From: CAUZJF01 sp965248605
GTDB taxonomy: Bacteria > Chloroflexota > Dehalococcoidia > Lucifugimonadales > CAUZJF01
Direction: 5' to 3'
DNA: 64,000 bases
Assembly: GCA_965248605.1 (NCBI GenBank)
Contig: CBDFJV010000007.1
Coordinates: forward strand, 930,001-994,000
In this document: piece after piece, positions 26,022 to 34,304 of the stretch
Layout: each line of letters starts with the position of its first letter
Numbering within the stretch: position 1 is the stretch's first letter
The notes under the pieces: model-generated
Told to the model about the DNA's origin: nothing
What the model saw: the letters and a program-made list of their open reading frames with translations, nothing else
Databases searched by the model: none
Program-made: the position numbers and the translations under genes

Positions 26022-27485
26022 TTAGATGAACGCCCCGGCTCCCGTCCTTGCGACCGCCGAGGCCTGAGAAATATTGGCCGGTGCCGAACCCGTCGGGAAT
26101 ATCTTCCCTGGGTTCAACAATCCATCTGTGCTAAAGGCGACCTGTAACTTTGCCATTGCCTCCATGTCTCTGTCGCTGAACATCAGGGGCATATACTGCT
26201 GTTTCTCCAGGCCGATGCCGTGCTCGCCGGAAAGAACGCCGCCGGAGTCGACGCACAGCTTGAGGATCTCGCCGCCAGCCTCAAGTGCTTTTTCCGTGTC
26301 TCCCGCCTTGCGTTCGTCGAACAGAATTGAGGGATGCAGGTTGCCGTCGCCCGCGTGCAGAAGGTTTGCGATCGGCAAACCGAACCTCTCTCCGATAGCG
26401 TTGATGCTCGTCAGCACCTCGACAAGCTTAGTCCTTGGAATCGTGCCGTCGACCAGGTAATAGTTCGGCGCGAGTCTCCCTAAAGCTCCCAACACACCTT
26501 TCCGGCCGGCCCACAAGCGTTCCCTTTCGGCAGCGTCGACTGCCGTCCGCACTTCGAGAGGCCTGAACTCGCCGAAGATCGCCTCGATTTCGGCAGCCTC
26601 TTCCTGTACCGCCTCGGCGAGACCGTCTACCTCCACCAGCAGCACGGCTCCTGCGTCCTCAGGGTAGCCCGCATGTACGGCGGGCTCTGCCGCCTCGATG
26701 CACAGCCGGTCCATCATTTCGAGCGCGGCCGGTACGATCCCACCGGCGATGATCGCCGATACGGCGCTGCTGGCGTCCTCGATAGTCTCGAACACCGCGA
26801 GCAGCGTCTTCACGGACTCCGGCTGTTTCAGCAGGCGAACAACGACTTTGGTCACGATCACCAAGGTGCCCTCTGACCCGACCACGATTCCTCTAAGGTC
26901 GTATCCGGCGCTCTCGCGAGCCTTGCCGCCGAACCACTGGACCGAGCCATCAGCTAGCACGACCTCCAGGCCAAGAACGTGGTTGGTCGTTACGCCGTAA
27001 GCCAGGCAGTGCGGACCGCCGGAGTTTTCCGCGACGTTGCCTCCTATCGTGCAGGCCTTCTGGCTGGACGGATCGGGCGCGTAGTAGAGGCCGTGCTTCG
27101 ACGCCTCGGTTGACAGGTCGATGTTCACGACGCCTGGCTCCACCACCGCTAGCCGGTTATTGGGGTCGATTTCGAGGATATCGTGCATCCGAGTTAGTGC
27201 GAGTACGACCCCGCCCTGCTCGGCGACTGCCCCGCCGCTCAGGCCGGTGCCTGCTCCCCTTGCTACGATGGGCAGTCCCCGTTTGGCCACGGCCTTGACG
27301 ACCTCGGACACCTCAGTCGTGGTCTGCGGGAGCACGACTGCCTGAGGCAGCGCCCGATCGACCGAGCCGTCGTACTCGAAAACGATCAGGTCGTCGGGGT
27401 CGTGTACGACATAGTCATCGCCGACGATTGCGCTAAGCTCTTGAATCAGTTCGATGTCGCCGGTCATGCGGATGGGGGCCACCAA
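26022..27485 (-). CDS. glcD: Glycolate oxidase catalytic subunit (FAD-linked)
   Basis: 487 residues, the usual length. VVLPQTTTEVSEVVKAV, VARGAGTGLSGGAV, NRLAVVEPGVVN, SSQKACTIGGNVAENSGGPHCLAYGVTTNHVLG and the C-terminal GDGNLHPSILFD and SGEHGIGLEKQQYM blocks are all present. It oxidises glycolate (or D-lactate) with FAD. First gene of glcDEF. Confidence 0.94.
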   Translation of the reverse strand: MVAPIRMTGDIELIQELSAIVGDDYVVHDPDDLIVFEYDGSVDRALPQAVVLPQTTTEVSEVVKAVAKRGLPIVARGAGTGLSGGAVAEQGGVVLALTRMHDILEIDPNNRLAVVEPGVVNIDLSTEASKHGLYYAPDPSSQKACTIGGNVAENSGGPHCLAYGVTTNHVLGLEVVLADGSVQWFGGKARESAGYDLRGIVVGSEGTLVIVTKVVVRLLKQPESVKTLLAVFETIEDASSAVSAIIAGGIVPAALEMMDRLCIEAAEPAVHAGYPEDAGAVLLVEVDGLAEAVQEEAAEIEAIFGEFRPLEVRTAVDAAERERLWAGRKGVLGALGRLAPNYYLVDGTIPRTKLVEVLTSINAIGERFGLPIANLLHAGDGNLHPSILFDERKAGDTEKALEAGGEILKLCVDSGGVLSGEHGIGLEKQQYMPLMFSDRDMEAMAKLQVAFSTDGLLNPGKIFPTGSAPANISQASAVARTGAGAFI

Positions 27486-27752
27486 TGTGTACTACGCTAG
27501 CCCTTACTAGCTGTCGCGTAGGAACGCCACGGCGATCAGCATCAGCACTAAGCCCAAAGAGCCCACTAACGGGCGCGACGAAAGCTCGGGCAACAGCAGG
27601 ATGGTCAAGTGGCGCTTGTCGTCAAGCCTATCAGATTCGTAAGGACTACGACGACTCCGTTCGCAAAGGTGGCGAGGCTCGCGGCTGTCCACATCGTGTA
27701 CCCCTAGCTGCGCTAGGCTGGGCGATGGGTCGAGATCCGCAGACTCAGTCAA
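27486..27752 (-). other. Possible frameshifted small membrane protein
   Basis: Two minus-strand frames each show a hydrophobic helix: one begins MWTAASLATFANGVVVV at about 27690, the other contains PLVGSLGLVLMLIAVAFLRDS and ends at 27507. Joined by a single frameshift near 27630 they would form a ~60-residue protein with two membrane segments. No family is recognised. This may be a decayed gene or chance. Confidence 0.3.
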
Positions 27753-27773
27753 TTGTATTACATCTATTTCACA

Positions 27774-27802
27774 TTGACCTTGCCCCTAGGCTCACTTAGA
27801 AT
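27774..27802 (+). promoter_or_regulatory. Promoter of the O-antigen-ligase-like operon, TTGACC-17-TAGAAT
   Basis: -35 TTGACC at 27774-27779, exact 17-base spacer and -10 TAGAAT at 27797-27802. The start would be near 27809, 33 bases before the ATG at 27842. Confidence 0.65.
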
Positions 27803-27841
27803 CGTCAGGCACATGTCCTCGCTTTCGATCGAAGGAAACTG

Positions 27842-30334
27842 ATGGCGGCCGCCCGCAGCCAGGTCGCAACCACCGGTGATGAGCTCGAGCGACTGATACT
27901 CATCATCACCAAGGTCGCTGTCGTTTTGGTCTTCTTGACCCCTCTAGTGGTCATGGCGGACCCGCTTCCGCCGACCTTCTTCCCGTTCGTGGTCGGAAAA
28001 GCGATTTACTCGCGAATCGTGATCGAAATCGCCCTCGCGCTGTGGCTCGTGCTGTTTCTGCGCTCCCCCGCCTATCGCCTGCGCTCTTCATGGCTGATTC
28101 CCATTCTCGCCATATATGTCGCCGTCGTGCTTGTCGCTTCCCTAGTGGGAGTGAGTCCTCAGCGGAGCCTCTGGTCGACCTACGAAAGGATGCAAGGATT
28201 TGTCGACATAGCGCATTGGCTCGCCTTCGTCGTCGTGCTGACTTCCGTTTACCGCAACTGGAACGACTGGAAGGTACTGCTCAACGTAAACCTCGGTATA
28301 AGCTGCGTCATCGGCATCCTGGGACTCGGACAATTCTTGGACATAAAGCTGCTGTCGTACCTGTCGGACGCCGATCGGATAGACATCAGCTTCGGCAACG
28401 CGACCTACGTGGGCGCGTACATGCTGGTCAACGTCGCGGTCGCTTCCGGATTGCTCGCGAGGTCTCTGGCAGCGTCCTCTCAACCTGTAGCTCCTAGCCC
28501 TAGCGAGTCTCGAGGCCGCCAAAGGAGGAGAAGAAGAGCGCGCAACAGGACCGCAAGGGAGGACGAGACTGTCTCCACGGAAACCTTGCTGAGGGCTTTT
28601 TGGATCTTCGCGATCGTGCTGGATGTGCTGGTGATGATACTCAGCGGTACACGAGGCGCCGTGATTGGCCTGGGCGTTGGGCTGATGGCTATGGCTGTGG
28701 CCTACCTAGCTTGGGGACACTTCAGACCCGTGCGGATTGCGGCCATCGCACTGATAGCAGTCGTGGTGGGGCTTTTCCTCATCACAGTGGCGGTGCGTGA
28801 CACAGCAGCCTTCAAGGCCGTAGCCGATGGCAACTACTTGCTCGCTCGCATATCCAAGATTGGCCCCGGTGACCGCGCGCTGGTCGAGCGGTTGAACGCT
28901 GCGAGCATCGGTATGCGGGCGTTTGCCGCGAGGCCGCTCCTCGGATGGGGACCGGAGAATTTCACCGTCGGTTTCGATCGTTACGTTACGCCGGATATCA
29001 TCGGCGGAGGTAGAGTCGTCTCCTTCGACCAGGCCCACAATAAGCTGATCGAGGAATTGACAACAAAGGGGCTCGGCGGATTTCTTGTCTACATGGCGAT
29101 ATGGGTCTACATGATGTGGGTGATCGCGCGCAAGGTTCGGGTCGTTGCGCCCCACGACCAACTATTGGTCCTATTCGTGGGCGCCGGTCTGGTCGGCTAT
29201 TTCGTCCAAAACCTTTTCTTGTTCGATACGCCTGGAACGGTGACCCAGTATTTCCTGCTTCTCGGTTTCGTCGTTTTCCTGGACGCGGCGCCCGAGGACC
29301 GCGAACTCGCGAACGCAACGTCTGCGGACTCAACAACTCGTCCCGACGGCGGAACCGAATCACAACAGGGCTTTCTCGGGACCGACCTTTCTCTTTTGGT
29401 CGGGCTCTTCGTGAGCGGCGTATTCGCAGTGCTGTTCATCAACTTCATAAACCTAGCTCCACTGAAGGGTTCGCGGACAATCATCCAGACGCTGGACCCA
29501 AGTATCAGTTGGCAGGACCGGCTTGTCCTCTACGAGGAGGCCATCAACGCGGCTCCGCCGCTCGCCAACTATCCCCGCCAGGTAATGTTCAACCAACTTG
29601 CGCAGAATTGGAACAACATGACGCCGGACGAACAAATACTTGCAGCGGAGGTCGCCGATCGACAAGGGGAAGCAGGCTTGAAGGCTGAGCCCGAAGAGTG
29701 GCGAATCTACTTCGCGCTGGCGGGACTCTATCAGAAAGTCAGGTCATTGGACCCGACTTACCTCGAGCGAGCGAGAGAGCTTACCAACGAGACCGAACGG
29801 CTGTCGCCTAACCGGATTGAAACCCATAGGCTTCTCGCCGCCCAGGCCTTGACCGAGGGCGACCCAGATACTGCCTGGGCCGCGGTTAGAGACTATCTTG
29901 CAAGGAACCCCGACGCGGCGGGTCATTTCGTGGAGACGAACCGTGCGGTGGCGAACCAGTTCATCGCCAGGAACGACCTAGCGACGGCCCAAAAGGTGGT
30001 CGACACCTATTTGGACGTCGATCCTGAGCTGGTCGGTAACTACGTCCAGACCTACCAGCGGATCGCCCAACAGTACCTAGCCACGAACAACGCGACCACA
30101 ACTCGACAGGTGATTGATGCTTTTCTCGTTACCTACCCTCAGCTGGCCGCTAACTTCGTCGACATCTATCAGCAGATTGCCGAGCAATACCTAGCCGCGA
30201 ACGATTTCGCCGCCGCCGGTGAGGTTATAGAGACATTCGTGGGAAAGAACCCGGGCCTGACGGGGCGATTCGTTGACATACAGAAGCAGGTAGACGTGGC
30301 GGCTGGTGGAACGCCAGAGGAGACGGGTTCATGA
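27842..30334 (+). CDS. O-antigen ligase/polymerase-like membrane protein with TPR-rich C-terminus
   Basis: 830 residues. About ten or more hydrophobic segments fill residues 20-560, with the Wzy_C-type loop GPENFTVGFDRYVT...VSFDQAHNKLIEELTTKG, whose Arg and His residues are typical of O-antigen ligase/WaaL-like and teichuronic-type enzymes. A basic cytoplasmic loop occurs near residue 225 (RGRQRRRRRARNR). Residues about 600-820 contain TPR-like repeats (A....A...V...L...P), including three similar 40-residue units each with QYLA.N or QFIARN. It likely polymerises or transfers a surface polysaccharide. It overlaps the mannose enzyme by 4 bases (ATGA). Confidence 0.82.
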   Translation: MAAARSQVATTGDELERLILIITKVAVVLVFLTPLVVMADPLPPTFFPFVVGKAIYSRIVIEIALALWLVLFLRSPAYRLRSSWLIPILAIYVAVVLVASLVGVSPQRSLWSTYERMQGFVDIAHWLAFVVVLTSVYRNWNDWKVLLNVNLGISCVIGILGLGQFLDIKLLSYLSDADRIDISFGNATYVGAYMLVNVAVASGLLARSLAASSQPVAPSPSESRGRQRRRRRARNRTAREDETVSTETLLRAFWIFAIVLDVLVMILSGTRGAVIGLGVGLMAMAVAYLAWGHFRPVRIAAIALIAVVVGLFLITVAVRDTAAFKAVADGNYLLARISKIGPGDRALVERLNAASIGMRAFAARPLLGWGPENFTVGFDRYVTPDIIGGGRVVSFDQAHNKLIEELTTKGLGGFLVYMAIWVYMMWVIARKVRVVAPHDQLLVLFVGAGLVGYFVQNLFLFDTPGTVTQYFLLLGFVVFLDAAPEDRELANATSADSTTRPDGGTESQQGFLGTDLSLLVGLFVSGVFAVLFINFINLAPLKGSRTIIQTLDPSISWQDRLVLYEEAINAAPPLANYPRQVMFNQLAQNWNNMTPDEQILAAEVADRQGEAGLKAEPEEWRIYFALAGLYQKVRSLDPTYLERARELTNETERLSPNRIETHRLLAAQALTEGDPDTAWAAVRDYLARNPDAAGHFVETNRAVANQFIARNDLATAQKVVDTYLDVDPELVGNYVQTYQRIAQQYLATNNATTTRQVIDAFLVTYPQLAANFVDIYQQIAEQYLAANDFAAAGEVIETFVGKNPGLTGRFVDIQKQVDVAAGGTPEETGS

Positions 30335-31770
30335 GCCTGTCGCCCGTCATACTCGCGGGTGGCTCCGGCACGCGTTTGTGGCCCCTGTCACGGGAGAACC
30401 ATCCCAAGCAGTTCCTCCCGTTAATGGGCGAGCGCAGTACGTTCCAGGAGACACTGACACGCCTCGACGGAGTTGATTCGGCGGAGCCGATTGTTGTGTG
30501 CAACGAGGCGCACCGGTTCCTGGTACTCGACCAGATGCGGGAGCTCGAGAGGCAACCTCTCGCGGTCGTGGTTGAGCCGGTTGGGCGGAACACCGCTCCG
30601 GCGCTCGCTCTGGCAGCACTAAGACTGGCGGAAATTACGGAAGGTTCAGATCACGATCCCGTGATGCTGTCGATGCACGCCGATCACGTGATTCGGGACG
30701 TCGACGCGTTCCAGTCAGCTGTTCTGTCTGGCCTTCCCCTGGCCGAGGGTGGCCAACTGGTCACTTTTGGGGTCGTCCCCACGACGCCTTCAACTGGATA
30801 CGGCTATATAAAGAAGGGCGGAAAACTAGGTCAAGCGGCGTGGGAAGTAGCCGGCTTCGTTGAGAAACCAGACGTGGAGATGGCAAAAACCTTTATCGAC
30901 AGCGGCGACTACGCTTGGAACAGCGGGTTGTTCATGATGAGGGCGTCGGTATGGCTTTCACGCCTCAAGCGAGACCGGCCTGATATCGCCGCCGCCTGCA
31001 GTGCGGCCACTTCGAACGGTCATCAGGACGGTGATTTCTACCGTCCAGGCGCCGCCGATTTCATCGCCTGTCCCAGCGACTCCATCGACTACGCCGTCAT
31101 GGAGAACGTCGCAAGCAACGGTGGTCTCTCTCAAGCGGCCGTGGTCGATCTGGACGCCGGTTGGTCGGACATCGGCGCATGGGCCGCTTTATGGGAAGAG
31201 CGGGACCACGACGCCGATGGCAACGTCGTCCAGGGGGACGTATTCAGTTACGCGACCAAGAACACACTCATGCTCGCGCAGCACCGCTTGCTGGCGGCGG
31301 TCGGCCTAGAGGACATGGTGGTCGTCGAAACCGCAGACGCCGTCCTTGTAGCTCGAAAGGAGGACGTTCAGGACGTCAAGAAGGTCGTCGAGCGTCTGCG
31401 TGCGGATGGTCGAACCGAACACGAGAGCCACCGCAAAGTGCATCGACCCTGGGGCACGTATGAAGTCCTGGACGGCGGCGAAGGATTCCAGGTGAAGCGG
31501 ATGACGGTCAATCCCGGCGCCGCGATATCTCTCCAAAAGCATCGGCATCGTTCGGAGCACTGGGTGGTAGTAAAGGGGACGGCCAACGTCAGCAGCGGAG
31601 ACGAGCAATTTTCGCTATCGGCCAATGGATCGACGTATGTTCGGATAGGTGAAACCCATCGGGTGGAAAACCCCGGCGACGCGCCCCTCGAGATTATCGA
31701 GGTCCAGACCGGGGAATATCTGGGCGAAGACGATATCGTCCGGCTCGAGGACAACTATCGCAGAGCCTAA
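30331..31770 (+). CDS. manC: Mannose-1-phosphate guanylyltransferase / mannose-6-phosphate isomerase (bifunctional type)
   Basis: 479 residues, the normal length for the two-domain AlgA/ManC class. The nucleotidyltransferase signature LSPVILAGGSGTRLWPLSRE starts the protein; VVPTTPSTGYGYI, FVEKPD and AWNSGLFM follow. The C-terminal cupin (HRPWGTYEVLDGG.GFQVKR, LQKHRHRSEHWVVVKGTA, GETHRVENPG) is the type II phosphomannose isomerase domain with its zinc-site His and Glu residues. It makes GDP-mannose for surface glycans. Translationally coupled to the O-antigen-ligase-like gene. Confidence 0.94.
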   Translation: MSLSPVILAGGSGTRLWPLSRENHPKQFLPLMGERSTFQETLTRLDGVDSAEPIVVCNEAHRFLVLDQMRELERQPLAVVVEPVGRNTAPALALAALRLAEITEGSDHDPVMLSMHADHVIRDVDAFQSAVLSGLPLAEGGQLVTFGVVPTTPSTGYGYIKKGGKLGQAAWEVAGFVEKPDVEMAKTFIDSGDYAWNSGLFMMRASVWLSRLKRDRPDIAAACSAATSNGHQDGDFYRPGAADFIACPSDSIDYAVMENVASNGGLSQAAVVDLDAGWSDIGAWAALWEERDHDADGNVVQGDVFSYATKNTLMLAQHRLLAAVGLEDMVVVETADAVLVARKEDVQDVKKVVERLRADGRTEHESHRKVHRPWGTYEVLDGGEGFQVKRMTVNPGAAISLQKHRHRSEHWVVVKGTANVSSGDEQFSLSANGSTYVRIGETHRVENPGDAPLEIIEVQTGEYLGEDDIVRLEDNYRRA

Positions 31771-31773
31771 CCG

Positions 31774-32565
31774 CTAGTGGGTCGACTTGGTCCAGCCCGC
31801 CGCAACGGCCTCTCCCTCGGTGCAGAACCAACGGTCGCCCTCATCCGAGTCCACTTCGATAGTGTTGTAGAAGAACCCGCCGGGTACGTGATAGATTCGA
31901 CTCTTAGTCCTGGTATTGATGTTCCCTTTGATCTTAGCCTCCGACGTTCCGGAGAAGTCGCATTCGGATTGTTGTTGGCCGGGAATAGCGGGTAGGGTTC
32001 CTCCAGTGAAAGCCTCGGTCGAGACCGCTTGAGACTCCGTGTCTCCTCCTCCCGATTCGCCTCTCCAGAAGCCACGTTGCTGCTGTTTCGCGCCTGCTTC
32101 CGCGATCGCAAACGATGTCCTACGCTCGAATTGCGCGGGGAGCTCCGAGACGCCCGCGTAGCCGTTGGTCAGTAGGGCCAGATTGACCATCTCGCCGTCG
32201 ACGTAGACGTAGCGGAGCAGATGCCCCGACTCGTCCGTGTCAGGGACTCCACGTTCGAGCTGAACAGATTTGCCGCCTACAAGGAACTGATTGAACTCGA
32301 GAGCTCGGCCAGCCACCGACTGGCCGCCCGGAGCTGGGTCGCCCGACGGGACCGCGAGGCCCATGTAACGGACCCGCGACACGGTGCCTTCGACGTTGAC
32401 GTCTATCGTGACGCCGTCCACCACGTTGACGACAGTCCCCGACGTGAATTGCGCGGCAGCGCCACTTGACTCGTTGGGGGTAGGAGAAGACTCAAAGGGC
32501 TCATCGTTCGAGCAGGCCACGAAGAGCAAGGCCAGGAGAGCGACGAGTGCTCCGGTGATGTTCAT
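31774..32565 (-). CDS. Nuclease-like (SNase fold) lipoprotein, catalytic residues lost
   Basis: 263 residues. Lipoprotein signal VALLALLFVAC, then an SNase-like domain (about 40-165): FTSGTVVNVVDGVTI, VRYMGLAVPSG, LVGGKSVQLERG, LLRYVYVDGEMVNLALLTNGYA. In Staphylococcus nuclease the key residues are Asp21, Arg35, Asp40, Glu43 and Arg87. Here DGDT has become DGVT, D.PE has become AVPS and YGRLL has become SGHLL, so only the Arg35 equivalent remains. The C-terminal domain has CDFSGT and IYHVPGGFFYNT...WFCTEGEAVAAGW, like the Ada/CADD-type tail of other lipoprotein nucleases. It probably binds and does not cleave. Confidence 0.75.
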   Translation of the reverse strand: MNITGALVALLALLFVACSNDEPFESSPTPNESSGAAAQFTSGTVVNVVDGVTIDVNVEGTVSRVRYMGLAVPSGDPAPGGQSVAGRALEFNQFLVGGKSVQLERGVPDTDESGHLLRYVYVDGEMVNLALLTNGYAGVSELPAQFERRTSFAIAEAGAKQQQRGFWRGESGGGDTESQAVSTEAFTGGTLPAIPGQQQSECDFSGTSEAKIKGNINTRTKSRIYHVPGGFFYNTIEVDSDEGDRWFCTEGEAVAAGWTKSTH

Positions 32566-32630
32566 TGCGATCTCGGCGGCCGTTCACTTCGCCCTTGGTA
32601 CGGCCGGGTTTCGGCGCGATCGACCGAAGA

Positions 32631-34304
32631 TCAAGGGCGTTTCTGAATGACTTCGGCCTGAACAACGTCTTCATACAGACCTGGGGTAGCGCCGGCGCTG
32701 AAATTCCCGAAGGCGTCGATGCTGCCCACTCGATCGTCGGTGACGCTCCAAATGACGACAAGGCCGGACAGCCTCACGTCGTTCTCATCCCACCCGATCA
32801 GCGAGAAGTGGATCATCCTTCCAGGTGCTATCGTCGCCAGTGATGGATGGGCCTCGGCGCGGAACAGTGGTCCTGAGATAACAACATCGACGCTCGTGGT
32901 CTCGGTCAAGACCTCATCGCCGATCTCTTGCTCCGCGGTGAGATGGAGGGCGTCTCCGTATACGCCCGGTTTGTCGCCTGCTTTGAAAGTACCGATTTCG
33001 CTCAGGTTGCCCACGTCCTCGTTTGCTAGCTTCCAAGAGAATCTGACATTCTTCACCGGTTCGCCTGCCTCGTCGACGGCCCTTGCGGCCAGTACGACGC
33101 TGCCTCCGCGGTCGAGAGCCACGATTCCCGGCAAAGCTGCCACCGTATGGAGCCGTCGCGAAGACTCCTGATCGCGGATGACCACAGACGCGAAGTCGGC
33201 CGCACGGACGAACCCCTGCTCGCCGGGCACCAATGCTTCTACCCTTACGCTCCGTGTGTAGATCCCCGGACTGGGCCCAGCAACGAAGTTTCCGTTTCCG
33301 TCGATGGTGCCCGCTGTGTTGTTCACCATTTCCCATCTCAGCTCAGTTCCCGCGACCAGTTCGCCCAATCCGTTCAGCGCTACGGCACGAAGCTGCAGCT
33401 GGTCGCCCGGGTCGACAAAGAAACGTTGCGGCAAAGCGTGCACCGCCAGGAAGTCGTCTTCCTGGGGCGCGGTAGTCACCCGGACGTCGGCCGATGTCGA
33501 AACCTTTGCCCCTTCCCAGATACCGGTTACCGAGACAGCGTCACTGAATACGCCCTGGCTCCCTTTGACCGTCAGCAGGCCGAGGTCGTTGAGCTCACCT
33601 AACGTTGACTGATTCAACGCCCACACAAAGTCGACGCCGGGAATTACCAACCCGTTCGCATCATATGCGACAGCCCTCAAACGGAAGATTTGCTTCGTGT
33701 AGAGCGTCGGACTTTCGGGGATTATCGAGACGCTTGCGATCGGTTGTGACTGCTCCACTCCAACAACGACGATCGAAGCAAAGGTGTTCTCGAACTTGAC
33801 ACCCCGTGGGGTGTTCTGAATGGCCGTAACGGAAATGCTGCTATCGAAGGTACCTGGCCGCAGGCCCGCCACGTAAATGCCGTCTTTCGAGACCGTTCCG
33901 GCTCGAGGGTCTGTCGTCGACCAAACGAACTCTACTTCCCCGACAGGCTGGCCCCCAGAGCCAAAGGCCTGGGCGGACAGATCGACGGTCTCCCCTGGAT
34001 CTACTACTACGGTGGATGGAGTTACCCTGATCGTTTCGATTGGTACGAACGGCTGGTCAGGCGATTCGGTGATCAACACCGAAGCCGTAACGCCAAGCCG
34101 GGCCTCGGGTACGGTTTCCAGAAGGGCCTGCGCGCTTGGCTCTTTAACCGGTTCGCCCGACGAGCAAGCGATGGCCGCCCACATGCCCAGCACGACCACC
34201 ACGCTCACCGCCGCGGGTCGAAAGATGTCGAAGTGGTTCCCTTGTTTCGTCAATAGTTTGTGGGCCGTCCTGACCGGTAGCGCCATCGAGTTAACTGCTC
34301 TCAT
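32631..34304 (-). CDS. Lipoprotein with five bacterial Ig-like domains
   Basis: 557 residues. A hydrophobic signal ends in AAIAC near residue 48. About five repeated units of ~100 residues each start V.P....V.PG....L.A.A.D..G (for example IRVTPSTVVVDPGETVDLSA, HALPQRFFVDPGDQLQLRA) and continue with a W...-N-.G.-D-.G.F.AG..PG.Y pattern. These are Big_2-like Ig domains typical of surface adhesins and cell-wall proteins. Its start overlaps the end of the DUF4012 gene by 14 bases, so the two are probably co-expressed. Confidence 0.8.
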   Translation of the reverse strand: MRAVNSMALPVRTAHKLLTKQGNHFDIFRPAAVSVVVVLGMWAAIACSSGEPVKEPSAQALLETVPEARLGVTASVLITESPDQPFVPIETIRVTPSTVVVDPGETVDLSAQAFGSGGQPVGEVEFVWSTTDPRAGTVSKDGIYVAGLRPGTFDSSISVTAIQNTPRGVKFENTFASIVVVGVEQSQPIASVSIIPESPTLYTKQIFRLRAVAYDANGLVIPGVDFVWALNQSTLGELNDLGLLTVKGSQGVFSDAVSVTGIWEGAKVSTSADVRVTTAPQEDDFLAVHALPQRFFVDPGDQLQLRAVALNGLGELVAGTELRWEMVNNTAGTIDGNGNFVAGPSPGIYTRSVRVEALVPGEQGFVRAADFASVVIRDQESSRRLHTVAALPGIVALDRGGSVVLAARAVDEAGEPVKNVRFSWKLANEDVGNLSEIGTFKAGDKPGVYGDALHLTAEQEIGDEVLTETTSVDVVISGPLFRAEAHPSLATIAPGRMIHFSLIGWDENDVRLSGLVVIWSVTDDRVGSIDAFGNFSAGATPGLYEDVVQAEVIQKRP

